Below are positions 31,460-42,548 of a stretch of DNA of 64,000 bases, piece after piece. The position numbers and the translations under genes are program-made. Numbering within the stretch: the stretch's first letter is position 1; the number at the start of each line of letters is the position of its first letter. This DNA comes from Symbiodinium natans (taxonomy: Eukaryota; Sar; Dinophyceae; Suessiales; Symbiodiniaceae), in the NCBI GenBank assembly GCA_905221605.1, contig CAJNDS010000446.1:815243-879242 (forward strand), written 5' to 3'. The notes under the pieces were generated by a model. It was not told the origin of the DNA, did no database searches, and saw only the letters and a program-made list of their open reading frames with translations.

Positions 31460-32008
31460 GTTTAAGGTTTGGGTTTAGGGTTTAGGGCTTAGGGCTTAGG
31501 GCTTAGGGTTTAGGGTTTAGGGTTTAGGGTTAGGGTTTAGGGTTTAGGGTTTCGGGTTTAGGGGTTTAGAGGTGTTTAGTGGTTAGGGTTTAGGGTTTAG
31601 AGGGGGCAGGAGTTTAGGGCTCAGGGGGCTTGGTTTAGGGGGTTTAGGGTTTAGCTCAAGGTTTGGGGAAAGGGTTTAAGGAGGTTGAGGGCTTGAGGTG
31701 TCACAAGGGTTTAACAGGGGTTATAAGGGGAGATTGAGTTTTCATCGCTGTTTCTTTGCTAACTAGTGTTTGATCGGTTTTGATAGGGTTTGGGGGGTTG
31801 GGGCAAGGGAGGAGATGCAGGTCCGGGGGCTTATTGGGTTTTAGATTCAGGGTTCGAATGTTAGATGGTTTCTCCTCGTTGGCTTCTGCAAGGGTTTGTT
31901 TGGGGTTCATAGGGCGTTGCAGGTGTTGTTGGGCTATGTGCTTATAGGGTTGTAGCTAAAAATTCTGAGTTCAGGGTTATCAGGGTTGTAAAGTTTGGGT
32001 CCCACAAG

Positions 32009-32105
32009 CACCGACGAGGGCTGATGGACATTGAGTCACGTGAGCATCGGCAGTTTGAAGCTGCTGGAACCCATCCTTACGACCCGACAAGGACGAGCCA
32101 TAGAG
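32009..32105 (+). CDS. Isolated exon, unknown protein
   Basis: CCACAAG acceptor-like, 32 codons including MDIESREHRQFEAAGTHPYD and ending PTRTSHR, then a GT donor (AGAG|GTTTCG). Strongly protein-like, polar composition; no family recognised. Confidence 0.5.
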
Positions 32106-32686
32106 GTTTCGGTTTAGGGTTTGGGGACCTAGACCCTCAGCCTAAACCCTAGCCTCCCTAAACTAAATTACTAAACCTCCCCAAAGCCTAGACTGCCAGG
32201 ACACGGCGAGCAGGGCAGCTGCCTTCGGCGTGGCGGGGCCAGGGCACTGATGTAGTGCTTGGGGCTTAGGGAGTCTACGTAGGGTTTAGGAAGTGTCAGG
32301 TTTAGGGGGTTTAAGGGGTTTGATGGGGCTTAGGAGGGTTTAAGGGGCTCAGGGGGGTTGAAGGGGGGTTTAGGGGGGGTTCAAGGGGGTTTCAAGGGGT
32401 TTAGCTGTAGGGTTGGCTTATTGTGCACAAGGGGGTTGGGGATTTAGGGGGGCTTTGGGGGGTTAAAGCCCAGACGGTCTAGGGACTTTTACGACTTTCG
32501 GGTTTGGGGTCCTCCTAAACTAGGGTTTCGGGATCACAGCGCAGTCGGGGCTTTGGGCTTAGGTTAACCCTATAAGCCAAAACCCTGCATGCCCGGACTG
32601 AGCCCTAAACCCTAAACCCTAAACCCTAAACCCTAAACCCTGGAGACAGCTCTGTTGGAGTCCGAGGTTTTTGAGGGCTTAAGGAT

Positions 32687-32784
32687 TGGGATGTTTCCCC
32701 GTATACTAGTAGTCCCTAGTGAGGATTATCGTACCCCCTATTGGAATCCCTATTAAGGACTGTGAGGAAAAGGGGGAACATCCC
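32687..32784. repeat. MITE-like family A copy
   Basis: TGGGATGTTTCCCCGTATAC with reverse-complement end AAAGGGGGAACATCCC. Interior CCTATTGGAATCCCTATTAA. Confidence 0.92.
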
Positions 32785-32947
32785 GACGTAAGGGTACAAC
32801 AAGCTGTAAGACTTTAAGGGTTGTTAGGGCGTTTCGGGTGTTTTTAGGGTTTTTTTAAGGCTTTTTAGGGTTAGAAGGATTTCGAGTTGTAGAGAATAGA
32901 AGGTGTTCCGGGGTTCGAGGCCTTGGTAGGGTATGAGTCTTCTTCAG

Positions 32948-33082
32948 GCATGTCGGCGGTTAGCTGTCCAGATGGCCCGAAGCCTCCCAGATGCCCCGGC
33001 AATCTCGAGCGAGTCGACCGTGTCAGTTGGTATGCGCTTCCAAAGTGGAGCGGCCGCCCTCGGGCGGCGCAAAGTCCTGCAG
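32948..33082 (+). CDS. Isolated exon, unknown basic protein
   Basis: TCTTCAG|G acceptor, exactly 45 codons in phase 0 at both ends (ACRRLAVQMARSLPDAPAIS, then SSESTVSVGMRF up to RRKVLQ), then a GT donor. GC-rich third positions against AT/G-rich flanks. The last 13 bases of this exon recur with its donor at 33174-33189 (GTCCTGCAGGTTCCGA), a small local duplication. Family unknown. Confidence 0.5.
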
Positions 33083-33715
33083 GTTCCGAGTTCATTCCTG
33101 GATTCCTTAGAGTTTTTAGGTGATGGGTTTAGGGTTTAGGGTTTAGGCTTTAGGGTTTAGGGTTTAGGGTACGTAGTCCTGCAGGTTCCGACCTCCCTCC
33201 TTAAAGTTTCGGGGTTCGGGATCTAGGGATTTGGGCATTTCCCCAAGTAGGGGCGCACCTTTTCCCCAAAAAGGTACCCCTAAATGCGGAAACCGCATTT
33301 AGAGTTTATAGGGTTCTAGGATCTGGGGATTTAGAGCTCAGAGGGTTGCATTGATAGGGTTTTGGGTTTTTGGCTCGCCATTGAGGGCTTTCAGGGTCTA
33401 GGGTTGAGAGCCAAATGTCCAAAGGCAGGGCTAACCCAAAGCTTTTGTGATTCTTCTGGCTCTTCTGGCCTTGAAGCTTTCCAACAATGCTCATCGCAAC
33501 CCAGGGTTTTGCTGGGTTGAGGTTGAGTAAAGAATTAAAGTAAACAAACAAAGAAAAAAGGATGCAGACCCATTCTACAGTGTGCAACCATCTTCTTGCA
33601 ACTTAGTAAAATGAGTTCATGTCTATATTGGTTCAGGGTTCATTGTGTTTTTCTGGTATCTTTCTGGGGATCGGAGGGGGTGGTGTTCAGGGCGGTATAC
33701 CCTAAATGCTAAACC

Positions 33716-33770
33716 TGGGATGTTCCCCCTTCTTCTAGCAGTCCTGTTACCTCAAGGGGGAACATCCCAA
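33716..33770. repeat. MITE-like family A copy (minimal, near-palindromic)
   Basis: TGGGATGTTCCCCCTTCTTC and GGGGGAACATCCCA with only ~20 bp between. Confidence 0.92.
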
Positions 33771-34089
33771 CCCTAAACCCTCATCCAGCCCTGAAAAATC
33801 TGATTGTGTCTGCTTGTGGGCCACCAGGAACCTGCAGGGGCTATGATGTTTGTGAGCTGTGGGTTGGGGTTTCGGGGTTCTAGGACGTCCAATGTTCCTT
33901 GGCCTTTGTCTACCATACCTCTACCTTAAACCCTAAACCTTAAACCCGAAACCCCAAACCCTAAGCCCCCAAGCCCCCTAAATAGAGCCTAAGAACGTTC
34001 ATGGCTTGAGGTTTTGTTGGCGTACAGGGCCTTAGGGTGCCAGGCCCTAGGGTTCCGACTTTTTTCGTTTCTTTTACGAATCCCTCGAA

Positions 34090-34168
34090 CCTAGGGTTTA
34101 GGGTTTAGGGTTTAGGGTTTAGGGTTTAGGGTTTAGGGTTTAGGGTTTAGGGTTTAGGGTTTAGGGTA
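34090..34168 (+). repeat. TTTAGGG array (about 11 units)
   Basis: Perfect heptamers. Confidence 0.96.
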
Positions 34169-34550
34169 ACCTAGGCCCAGAACCTGACCTTCGAGCACCC
34201 CTGAAGGATTCTTAGGTCACAGGGTTTATAGGGTTGGCAGAGTTGTATGGGCTATAAAGGGTTTATGCAGTTGGTGATTCGAGTCGAGGTGCTGGTTTAG
34301 GGCATGGGGTTTAGGGTTTTAGGGTTTTAGGGTTTAGGGTTTAGGGTTTAGGGTTTAGGGTTTAGGGTTTAGGGGTTGGGGTCAACCTGAAACCCGAAAC
34401 CCCCAAAAAACAAGCGCGCTTGCGCATCGGTCGGCTGCCAATGCTGCAGCTGCCCCTTCGCTCATTGGCAAGTGGCGAAAAGGACCTGCAAGCCCCTTTT
34501 CAAAGTATGAGGGAGAATAGCGTTGGCCGTGTTTTTCTTTACATGTACGT

Positions 34551-34662
34551 ACATATGCATATACATACACATACACATACACATACGCATACGCATACGC
34601 ATACGCATACGCATACGCATACGCATATACATACACACACACATACACAGACACATACATGC
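34551..34662. repeat. CATACG / CATACA hexamer microsatellite
   Basis: About 18 hexamers; eight consecutive CATACG flanked by CATACA and CATATA variants. Long H/T or R/I frames are artefacts. Confidence 0.96.
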
Positions 34663-35062
34663 GTACACAGGCCGTTTTATTTTGGGCAGCATGGAGGGTT
34701 TCGGTTCAAGGGCTAAACTATCCCCATACCCAAAGCTCCCAACCTTCCACTCTACAGGGTCGTCTCACTCCTAAGGTCGAAGCCCTCAACCCTACAAGTC
34801 TGAAGCCCTCAAGCCCTCAGGTCTTTGCGGTTCCGTTGCGAGCCCGAGCCACACCCGAATCCCCCCCCCCCCCCCCGCCCACCTCCACGATGTGGCTCTG
34901 ATCTGCTAAGATGTTCTATAAGTCTTCATAGAAGCAAGAAAGCTCCCAGCCTTCCCCAACACCCTAAGACCATATATAAATCCTAAAACCCCTTTTAAGC
35001 CCTCAAACACCCTTTACACCTAAAACCGTAAACCCTACATCTTACAAATGGCCTCAAGCCAG

Positions 35063-35151
35063 GGGCCCCTACGAAGACGAGTGCCTCGCGATGACCGCCA
35101 AGAAGGCCCAGTGGCCTCCTTCTGTTCTTGTTTGTGTCTCTTCTCAAGATG
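35063..35151 (+). CDS. Isolated exon whose donor lies in a telomere-type unit
   Basis: AAGCCAG|G acceptor, then GPYEDECLAMTAKKAQWPPS and VLVCVSSQD, ending GATG|GTTTAGGG, so the GT donor would be the GTTTAGGG heptamer itself. Unknown protein. Confidence 0.45.
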
Positions 35152-35502
35152 GTTTAGGGTTTAGGGGGTTTTTAGGGTTTAGGGTGTATGGGTTTTTAGG
35201 GTTTAGGGTTTAGGGTTTAGGGAAACTTAGCTGGGATTTTTGGCTGGGGTTGAGGTCCCTCAACCCCAAACCTCCCCTTGGAGGGTTCGGGCTTACTGTT
35301 TGGGGTGGAGAGGTCATAGGTTTCTCATGTCAAGGTGTACGGGGTTTTGGGGTTTAGGGTTTCAGGGCTTAGTGTTCTGGATTGCCAGTCTAGGGATCGT
35401 GTTCATGCTATTTAGGCTTCAGGGGGTAGGCTTGGCAAGTTTAGGATTTAGGGTTCAGGGTTTAGGGTTTGGGGTAGCCCGGCAGTTTGGGTTTCTGTTC
35501 GC

Positions 35503-35672
35503 ATGTCGTCGAGTTCGAAGACCCGGTGCTTTTTGGGGCTGCTTGGGAAGTTAGTGGGGACTCGGATTGTGGCGCGTGACCCTCAACCCGACACCGCCAG
35601 AATCCCCATGCTGCCCTCAGGCTCCGTTGCCCGAACCTCGCGCAACTGGAGCGGCAGCCCTAGCCGCAACAG
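35503..35672 (+). CDS. Possible exon with start codon
   Basis: ATG-initiated frame of 56 codons (MSSSSKTRCFLGLLGKLVGT, then RIVARDPQPDTARIPM) ending at AACAG|GTTGGG. Basic, Ser/Arg-rich, possibly a targeting-type N terminus. No family recognised. Confidence 0.4.
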
Positions 35673-36191
35673 GTTGGGTTGTAACAGTATTGTTTCTTAT
35701 ACCCCTGTATATACTCTAAGCCCAAAACAAACTTAGGGTTAGTTGCGGATACCTCAACTACCCAGGTGCTCAAAAGCCAACCCAACTGTATAGGTTTAAG
35801 CAAACCTCCATGGGCCAAGAGGACTACACGATGGCCTCCCCGAAACCTATCCTAGAACTTCTGTAGCTACACCAGTAGCCTACAAAAAGTACAGTAGTTG
35901 TCTCTGCCACGGCACATTGATTTCGCCGGTACATCTAAACTATACAAAACTATTGAGGCCCTTCCTCGTTGATTTCACTGCCGTGCCACTCATTTTCTAT
36001 GTGCACGGTTGCACCATCCTTTACTGTAATTTCTGGGCAAAGTAGCAATACATTAAAGTTGTGCTCCCGGGAAAACCATCAATAAAGCCAATTTCAGACG
36101 CACATGTACAAAGACACAATGTGCGCGCGTTCGTAAAGTCACTACTTGAATATGTCGTTTCCTCGTGCACTTTGTCCACCAAAATTATCAT

Positions 36192-36274
<83 letters not shown>
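36192..36274 (-). repeat. 83-nt poly(A) tract on the minus strand
   Basis: An uninterrupted T run of about 83 bases on the + strand. Read on the minus strand it follows ~190 bp of ordinary mixed sequence, as a retroposed RNA with an intact tail would. Confidence 0.9.
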
Positions 36275-36470
36275 CATCTTGGGCTTCACGATCTTGAAGG
36301 TAGACTTCCTGTCAACCATGAGAAAGTTAACCGCAAAGAAGCGTATCACCCTGGAACTTTAAACGGGCTTCTAATGGTTAAAGTTCAGTTGTCCATGTCG
36401 TCTTCAAGGTCCAGTTCATGTTTTTTTTTCAGGTATAGGTTGATAGGCGTCAGCGTCGTCTGAGAAGAAT
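36275..36470 (-). mobile_element. Possible retroposed transcript or SINE/LINE 3' end
   Basis: The minus-strand sequence immediately 5' of the poly(A) is mixed-composition, unlike surrounding repeats, and contains a second short A9 run at 36421-36429. Short frames (for example FKIVKPKM just before the tail) are not diagnostic. No target-site duplication was found by eye. Confidence 0.4.
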
Positions 36471-36599
36471 CCGAAACCACACCTTTAGCTGCCTAAGGAA
36501 CCCATCAGAATGTTTTTGGCATTCTTACACAGCAAGCCCTAACCCCTAAACCCGAAACCCTGAACCGCCCTGAACCCGGCCAGAGGTGTCCCCAAACCC

Positions 36600-37460
36600 T
36601 AAACCCTAAACCCTAAACCCGAAACCCTGAACCGCCCTTATCCCGCCAGAGGTGTCTCAGGGCGGCGTGGGCCCCTGGAGTGAAATGTGCTGAGCTCTCC
36701 GGTGGGCTCCCAGAGGTTTAGGGTTTGGGGTTTGGGGTTTGGGGTTTGGGGTTTAGGGTTTGGGGTTTAGGGTTTGTTGTTTCGGGTTTAGGGTTTGGGG
36801 TTTCGGGTTTCGGGTTTCGGGTTTAGGGTTTGGAGTTTAGGCTGTAGGGTTTAGGGCTTAGGGCCACAGGTTCCAAGTTTTCGATGCAGGATTTAGGGTT
36901 TAGGGCCACACCTAAGCCTAAAACCCTAAAACCCCAAAACCTGAAACCCTAAGTCTTAAACCCTAAACCCCTAACAACCCTTAAACCACTCAAAACCCTA
37001 ACAACCCTAGAAGCCCTTAAGACCCTAAACCCCTTAAAACCCTAAAAGCCCTACAGCCCTAATCCCTTCCCCCTAATACTAAATCCGCCCCCCCTTCCCC
37101 CCCCCAAATCTGAAATTCGCCTGGGCCCGAAAAATATTTAAAATAGGGGGGGGGGGGGGGGGGGGGGGGGGGCCTAAATCCTAAAACCTGAATTCCGAAG
37201 CCTAATGAAACCCCAAGCCCTGAATTCTAATCCTGTCAGCCTTCAGCCCTAAAGCCTGAAACCCTAATGGCTCAACTCAAGGGCGAAGGCCCTGAACCCC
37301 TCCCCCCTAGTTCTGAAACAGGTCTAGTATTGGGCTGGGTGCCGGCAGGGTCCGGGAAAAATAATATTTAAAATTACGGGGGTTTTAGTATCAGGTGGAG
37401 TGGATTAAAACCCGAAGGTGCAGGCCCTGCAGTGGCGGCAGCGGCGGAGGTGGCGCACTT
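36600..37460. other. Degenerate telomere-type words and poly-G, no gene
   Basis: TTTGGGG / TTTCGGG runs (36715-36835), CCCTAAA-like words and a G tract of about 26 at 37147. Nothing coding is supported. Confidence 0.45.
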
Positions 37461-37463
37461 CGC

Positions 37464-37589
37464 TTAGGGTTTAGGGTTTAGGGTTTAGGGTTTAGGGTTT
37501 AGGGTTTAGGGTTTAGGGTTTAGGGTTTAGGGTTTAGGGTTTAGGGTTCAGGGTTTAGGGTTTAGGGTTTAGGGTTTAGGGTTTAGGGT
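37464..37589 (+). repeat. TTTAGGG array (about 18 units)
   Basis: Nearly perfect; abuts a family D MITE at its right edge. Confidence 0.97.
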
Positions 37590-37693
37590 AGACCCTTGGG
37601 ACATTTTACATTTCCCCTTACTGTTTTTAAGAGGATCATATTCATAGGAGTTATTTTCGGAAGGTTTTATTCAGGGCCATCCTGGGAGTTAGT
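37588..37693. repeat. MITE-like family D copy, left end cut by a telomere-type array
   Basis: Starts TAGACCCTTGGGACATTTTA where other copies have a further CACCTACC segment, and ends CAGGGCCATCCTGG. Confidence 0.8.
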
Positions 37694-38229
37694 AGGGCTT
37701 TGGGCTTCGTATCGGAGGATTCCGAAACTTGGGGGGGGGGGGGGGGGGGTCCAACCGTTAAGGGAGGTTAGAGGGTTTGGGGTTTACGGGGTTAGGGTTT
37801 AGGGTGTAGGGGTTGGGGTTTAGGGTTTCCGAAATTAGGGGTGCCTTGTTGGGGTCCGTATGATAAGGGGGTCCTACTATTTGTGGGACTTCTCAAAGGG
37901 GCCTCTTAAACCATATCGCGGTTTCGCTGAAATCGGGAGCCTTTCTTGTAGACCCCAAAGATATTTCCAGCCTCCTCAGTATGGGAACCCCAAAAAGGGG
38001 TACAGTACCCCCCGATTTGGGACCCCCACGACCCATAGCATGGAACCTAAACCAAAACCCCGAACCCTTGGGCCCCGAAACCCTACACCAAGAACTCCGC
38101 ACATTCAAGAACCCCCAAGCCCAAGCCTATAGCGTTTTGTTGCAAGCCCCTGTACCGGATTTCTTAGGTAACCTACCGCAGAAAGTTCGGTTTTGGTATG
38201 GGTGTTCAGGGCGGAGTTGACTGTAATTG

Positions 38230-39200
38230 AATGTTAGGGTTCAGGGTTTAGGGTTTAGGGTTTAGGGTTTAGGGCTAGGGTTTAGGTTTCAGGGTTTAGG
38301 GTTTAGGATTTAGGGCTTCGGGTCTTGGGGTTTGAGGTTTGGGGGTTTAGGGTAGCGACTTCGGGACTCAAGGAAGATGTGAATGGTATGAAATTCGGCA
38401 CCTACCTAGACCCGCCAAATCCCCACAGTGCTCGCAAAATTCATATGGTCCGTTCCTCACTGGGCTAAATGCTTGGCAGCCCAGTGGTGCTCTTCACTCT
38501 GTTTTTGGTTCATGGTTCCCTTGTAAAGTAGCCAAAAAACGGCACCCTGATTATGACATGGGTACTGGGCTAGTCATCCTAAACCCTCAACCCTAGACCC
38601 TTATTACAACTGGGCTGCCATTATAATATGGCAACTGGGGTACCAAGAATGTTAGGCTCTTAAGCCTAACCCTAAACCCCTAAACCCTAAAGCCCTAAAC
38701 CCCTATACCCCTAAACCCTAAATCCCTAATCCCTAATCCCTAAACCCTAAACCCTAAACCCTAAACCCCAAACCCCTAAACCCCCACCCCTAAACCCTAA
38801 ATCCTAAGCCCCAAACCCTGGGAGGCCGGAAGCGCCCTCTTGGGCGCAGTGCGCGGCTGGATGCAGTGGCCACAAGAGCCCACGTGATGGCCGCAAAAAG
38901 AATTTAGGGTTTAGGGTTTGGGTTTAGGGTTTAGGGTTTGGGGTTTGGGGTTTGGGGTTTAGGGTTTGGGGTTTAGGGTTTAGGGGTGGGGGGGGGGGGG
39001 ATGGACCTTCAGGTTCAGGGCTCTCGGGCTCGAAAGCAGCTTGTATGTTTGGGGTTTGGTTTAGGGTTGCGGGTCAAGGGTTTAGAGGTCTTAGGGTTTT
39101 AGGTGTAGGCCGCTGTCTCTCCCTCTCAGACCAACAGAGTCCCTAGAACCTACCCATAACCCTGCAAGCCCGCTGGCCATAGATGCACGGCTTTTGCCTT
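38230..39200. other. Telomere-type tracts with unique spacers, no supported gene
   Basis: Short arrays at 38240-38320, 38690-38820 and 38905-38985. A spacer at 38470-38650 carries a MITE-like inverted pair (TTGGCAGCCCAGTGG near 38473 against ACTGGGGTACCAAG near 38634). No convincing exon. Confidence 0.4.
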
Positions 39201-39220
39201 GCAGCTCAGAACGTCCATTT

Positions 39221-39337
39221 GGGGGTTTCAGAATAGGGGTACCCTTCTTGGCGAACTTTTTTGGGGTCCCCGTTTACGGGGATTCTACTCTATTTGGGGT
39301 GTAAAAGGGGCACCCTCATTTTTGGAAATACCCAGTT
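39221..39337. repeat. MITE-like family E copy
   Basis: GGGGGTTTCAGAATAGGGGT at the left, ACGGGGATTCTACTCTATTTGGGG in the middle, and CACCCTCATTTTTGGAAATACCC at the right as the inverted end. Relatives at 60104 and 60297, and probably 37828 and 33240. Confidence 0.7.
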
Positions 39338-39927
39338 GTAGTGCAGGGTACATGTTGTGATTAGGGGCTTGGGGTTGAGGTTATGGTGGAACTTCGGTGC
39401 CCCCAAAACCATGCTGAAGAGGGTGTTGGGGTACGGAATGCGCTTCAACCCTACAAGCGGAGCCTCTTTCGGTACGTCTTAGGTTCAAAACGCTCCAAAC
39501 ACGTTATGTAGTATGGTCGATAGGCCCCAAAAACTCTAAGTTGCGCGTGCTTGCGCCCTCTGCTGGCTCAGACGTTTTAGTGCTCTGGTAGCCTGCTCCT
39601 CCCGCCATCTCTGTCACGGGCAGCCTAGCTGGAAATTGCCAGAGCTCAGGGCGTAAGCCTTCTAAAGTAACCAACCCCAAAAAGGGTACCTTAATTCTAA
39701 TGGGGCCAATACTGGGGTGTAGTTTTTAGGACCCAGAGTAGGCCCTTGTTTCTTTTTTTGGTTTGGGTGCCCTTAGAAGCGTTGAAAAGGGTACCCTTCC
39801 TACTTAGACGTAAGCCCGCGGCAACAGTTGCAAGACGCTTCTGTGTTTACATGGTCGGTTCTCTACATTGCCGTCCATTCTTTAGGCCCTGCCATTATGC
39901 TGCCCTGCATATTTAGGGTATATACCT

Positions 39928-39985
39928 TGGGATGTTCCCCCTTATACAAACAGTCCTTTAATAGGGATTATAGCACATCCCTATA
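39928..39985. repeat. MITE-like family A, left half
   Basis: TTGGGATGTTCCCCCTTATA through AATAGGGATTATAGC. The right end is absent; an AT microsatellite follows at 39988-40008. Confidence 0.8.
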
Positions 39986-40220
39986 TCAATATATATATAT
40001 ATATATATTCCCCAAACAGTATTCATCCGCCTTTCTGCCCAATCCACATGACCCGCAGGGTTTATAGGGCTGACAGTTGAGAGTTCTGGGCTTCAGTTTT
40101 TTGCTAAGATCCCCAGACCCAGTGGCAACGTTATCAGGGTTAGATTCCCTCTACCAGGACAGGCTAGGCATCGCAGTCGCCTCAGACCCCAAACCCCACG
40201 CAAGCAGCCCTACACCCTAG

Positions 40221-40336
40221 ACCCTAAACCCCAAACCCCAAACCCTGAACCCTAAACCCTAAACCCTAAACCCTTATAAACCCTAAACCCTAAACCCTAA
40301 ACCCTAAACCCTAAACCCTAAACCCTAAACCCAAGG
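40221..40336 (-). repeat. CCCTAAA array (about 16 units)
   Basis: Includes one CCCTTATAAA interruption. A short exon-like stretch follows (40339-40390, ending CCCAG|GTCTGC). Confidence 0.95.
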
Positions 40337-40434
40337 CAATCTGTGACCAAGATGCAAGACACCGTTTCCATGGAAGTCGAGACCCAGGTCTGCTGTTTGT
40401 GGGAGTTTATCGTGCTTGAATTGAAGAACGCAGA

Positions 40435-40461
40435 TTGGGATGTTCCCCCTTATGCTAGCAG
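40435..40461 (+). repeat. MITE-like family A end truncated by a TTTAGGG tract
   Basis: TTGGGATGTTCCCCCTTATG and CTAGCAG, then immediately GGTTTAGGG units. The rest of the element is gone. Confidence 0.85.
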
Positions 40462-41214
40462 GGTTTAGGGTTTAGGGTTTAGGGCTTAGGGTTCAGCGTT
40501 TAGGGTTTAGGGTGAACGCCAACGTTTAGGGTTCGGGGTTTAGAGGGGGGGGGGTGCCTTGAGAACTCAGATCCTATTTTGAAGGGCTTTGCTTCTTAAG
40601 AACCCTCTGCGGAACTTCGTCCGCTCAACCTACAAAAGTTAGGGTTTGGGCGTTCTTAAGGTCGGCCTGGCGTTCGGGGGGTGTCAATTCTTTGGGTAAC
40701 CCTAAACCTAAACCCTAAACCCTAAACCAGGCTCATGGGAACAGACGTAACCCCCTGGCCGAAGTCGTTCTCGGAGGTTCAGGCTAGGGGTCCCTTGGAT
40801 AGCCTCTAGGTGTGCCCCTGGCGGGCTTAGGGGGCTTAGGGTTTAAGGTTTAGGGCTTAGGGTTTAGGGTTTGGGGGAAGCAAGTCTTGCCAATGCTTTA
40901 AAAAACGCGTTGCTTTGGGCCCCAAGGTTTCAGCTCCTGGTTTCCAACGCCTGGCATTGCGTTTTTGCGTTTAGCGCTGTGGGGTTTCGATGGGTTTCGG
41001 TCGTGCCTGGACCGCTGATGGGCTTCAAGAAATCACAAAGCCATAAACCCTTACAAAACCCGACCCTAAACCCTAAATCCTCAGCCCTCTTAAATTCCAA
41101 GTCCCTAAACTTCTTCGGTGAGTTCGCCAATGCGCAAAACAGAGCTGTTCCGTTGCATTGCCTTCCGTGGGTTTAGGTTTTTTTGTTTTTTCACGGGTTT
41201 AGGGGTTTTAGGGG

Positions 41215-41355
41215 TCACTTGGAGGTTCATGGTAGTGATGAACCTTAATGAGCTGTACTTGTAACTGTACTCATAACCGTATCAGCGCTTAAGGGGCTTG
41301 TAAGTGGTTCAAGTACAGTTACAATTGGTTAGTAAGTACCATCAACCTCCAAGTG
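41215..41355. repeat. MITE-like family B copy
   Basis: CACTTGGAGGTTCATGGTA and ACCATCAACCTCCAAGTG inverted ends, ~141 bp. Confidence 0.9.
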
Positions 41356-41497
41356 GGGTTTAGGATTCGGGAGTGTAGGGGTTTAGGGTTCCACGGGTTG
41401 AGGGTTGTCGGGTTTAGGGATTCAGGGTTTTAGGGTTTAGGGGTTTAGGGTTTACGATTCCATGGGTAAAAGGCTTTACGGGTTTCAGGGGTTCCGT

Positions 41498-41556
41498 GGG
41501 TTTAGGGCTTACCCTAAACCCTAAACCCTAAACCCTAAACCCTAAACCCTAAACAT
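41498..41556. repeat. Converging (fusion-type) telomere junction
   Basis: GGGTTTAGGGCTTACCCTAAA: a G-strand unit runs into about six CCCTAAA units. Short on the left, so it is only reminiscent of an end-to-end fusion. Confidence 0.7.
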
Positions 41557-41587
41557 TAAGGTTTAGGGTGCCCTTGGGTTCAGCCAG

Positions 41588-41638
41588 GAGGCCTCCCAGG
41601 CCGCGCATGCCAAGGGTGGAATGCCCCTCGGTCTTGAG
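41588..41638 (+). CDS. Isolated exon whose donor lies in a telomere-type array
   Basis: CAGCCAG|G acceptor, 17 codons (EASQAAHAKGGMPLGLE), then GAG|GTTAGGGTTTAGGG. Phase 0 at both ends. If real, the intron begins with the longest telomere-type array of the window. Unknown protein. Confidence 0.4.
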
Positions 41639-41888
41639 GTTAGGGTTTAGGGTTTAGGGTTTAGGGTTTAGGGTTTAGGGTTTAGGGTTTAGGGTCTAGG
41701 GTTTCGGGTTTAGGGTTGAGGGTTGAGGGTTGAGGGTTAGGGTCTAGGGTCTAGGGTCTAGGGTTTAGGGTTTAGGGTTTAGGGTTTAGGGTTTAGGGTT
41801 TAGGGTTTAGGGTTTAGGGTCTAGGGTCTAGGGTCTAGGGTCTAGGGTCTAGGGTCTAGGGTTTAGGGTTTAGGGTTTAGGGTTTAGT
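41639..41888 (+). repeat. Longest telomere-type array (about 35 units) with variant blocks
   Basis: About 250 bp: canonical blocks alternate with TTGAGGG (three units), TCTAGGG (three units) and a second TCTAGGG block (six units). Confidence 0.97.
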
Positions 41889-42169
41889 CTTTATACGGGT
41901 TCAGGGGGCTGGTTTGCGGCAACTTGTTTCATCCCCTAAAACCCTCAACCTCCAAGCCCTTTAAGCCCTTAAACTTAAACCCTTAAGCCATAAACGTTTT
42001 TTGTTTTGGGATAAACCCTACAACCCGATAAACGCTACACCCTACACCCTAAACCCCAAGCCTTTTTTGGGATCAGGCCGAGGGGGCTTTCAGCCCTCTG
42101 TGCGACTGAGGCGCCGGCTCAGCTCCAAAGCTCCCCCATCGCAGGCTGGGCAAGGGTGTGGGTTTAGTG

Positions 42170-42261
42170 TGAGGGTTTAGGGTTTAGGGTTTAGGGTTTA
42201 GGGTTTAGGGTTTAGGGTTTAGGGTTTAGGGTTTAGGGTTTAGGGTTTAGGGTTTAGGGTG
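42170..42261 (+). repeat. TTTAGGG array (about 12 units)
   Basis: Last long canonical array before the gene-dense block. Confidence 0.96.
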
Positions 42262-42548
42262 GGTGTGGGTGAGTGTGTTTGCGGGGGGGATGGGGCTGCG
42301 GGGTTTTGGAGTTTAGAGGGTTAGTGGTTTTAGGGTTAGGAGTTTCGGGATTGAGTTATTTATGAACTAAACGATAACAACAACAATAACAGAGTAACGC
42401 AAAGACCATAAATGAAATCGAATCCTGGAGCCTTTGGGGTCAGGTGAGTGAACCGTTTAGGTTCACCTCAGAACCTTGGCGTCCGTAAGATAAGGGTTGT
42501 GGGTCCCCTAAACCCTACCTTGAGAACCCTACCCTATAGAAAAAACCT

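Noticed and set aside
34382-34774. Frames of alternating H/T, Y/A/V and M/R residues
   Set aside because: Translation of the CATACG hexamer microsatellite.
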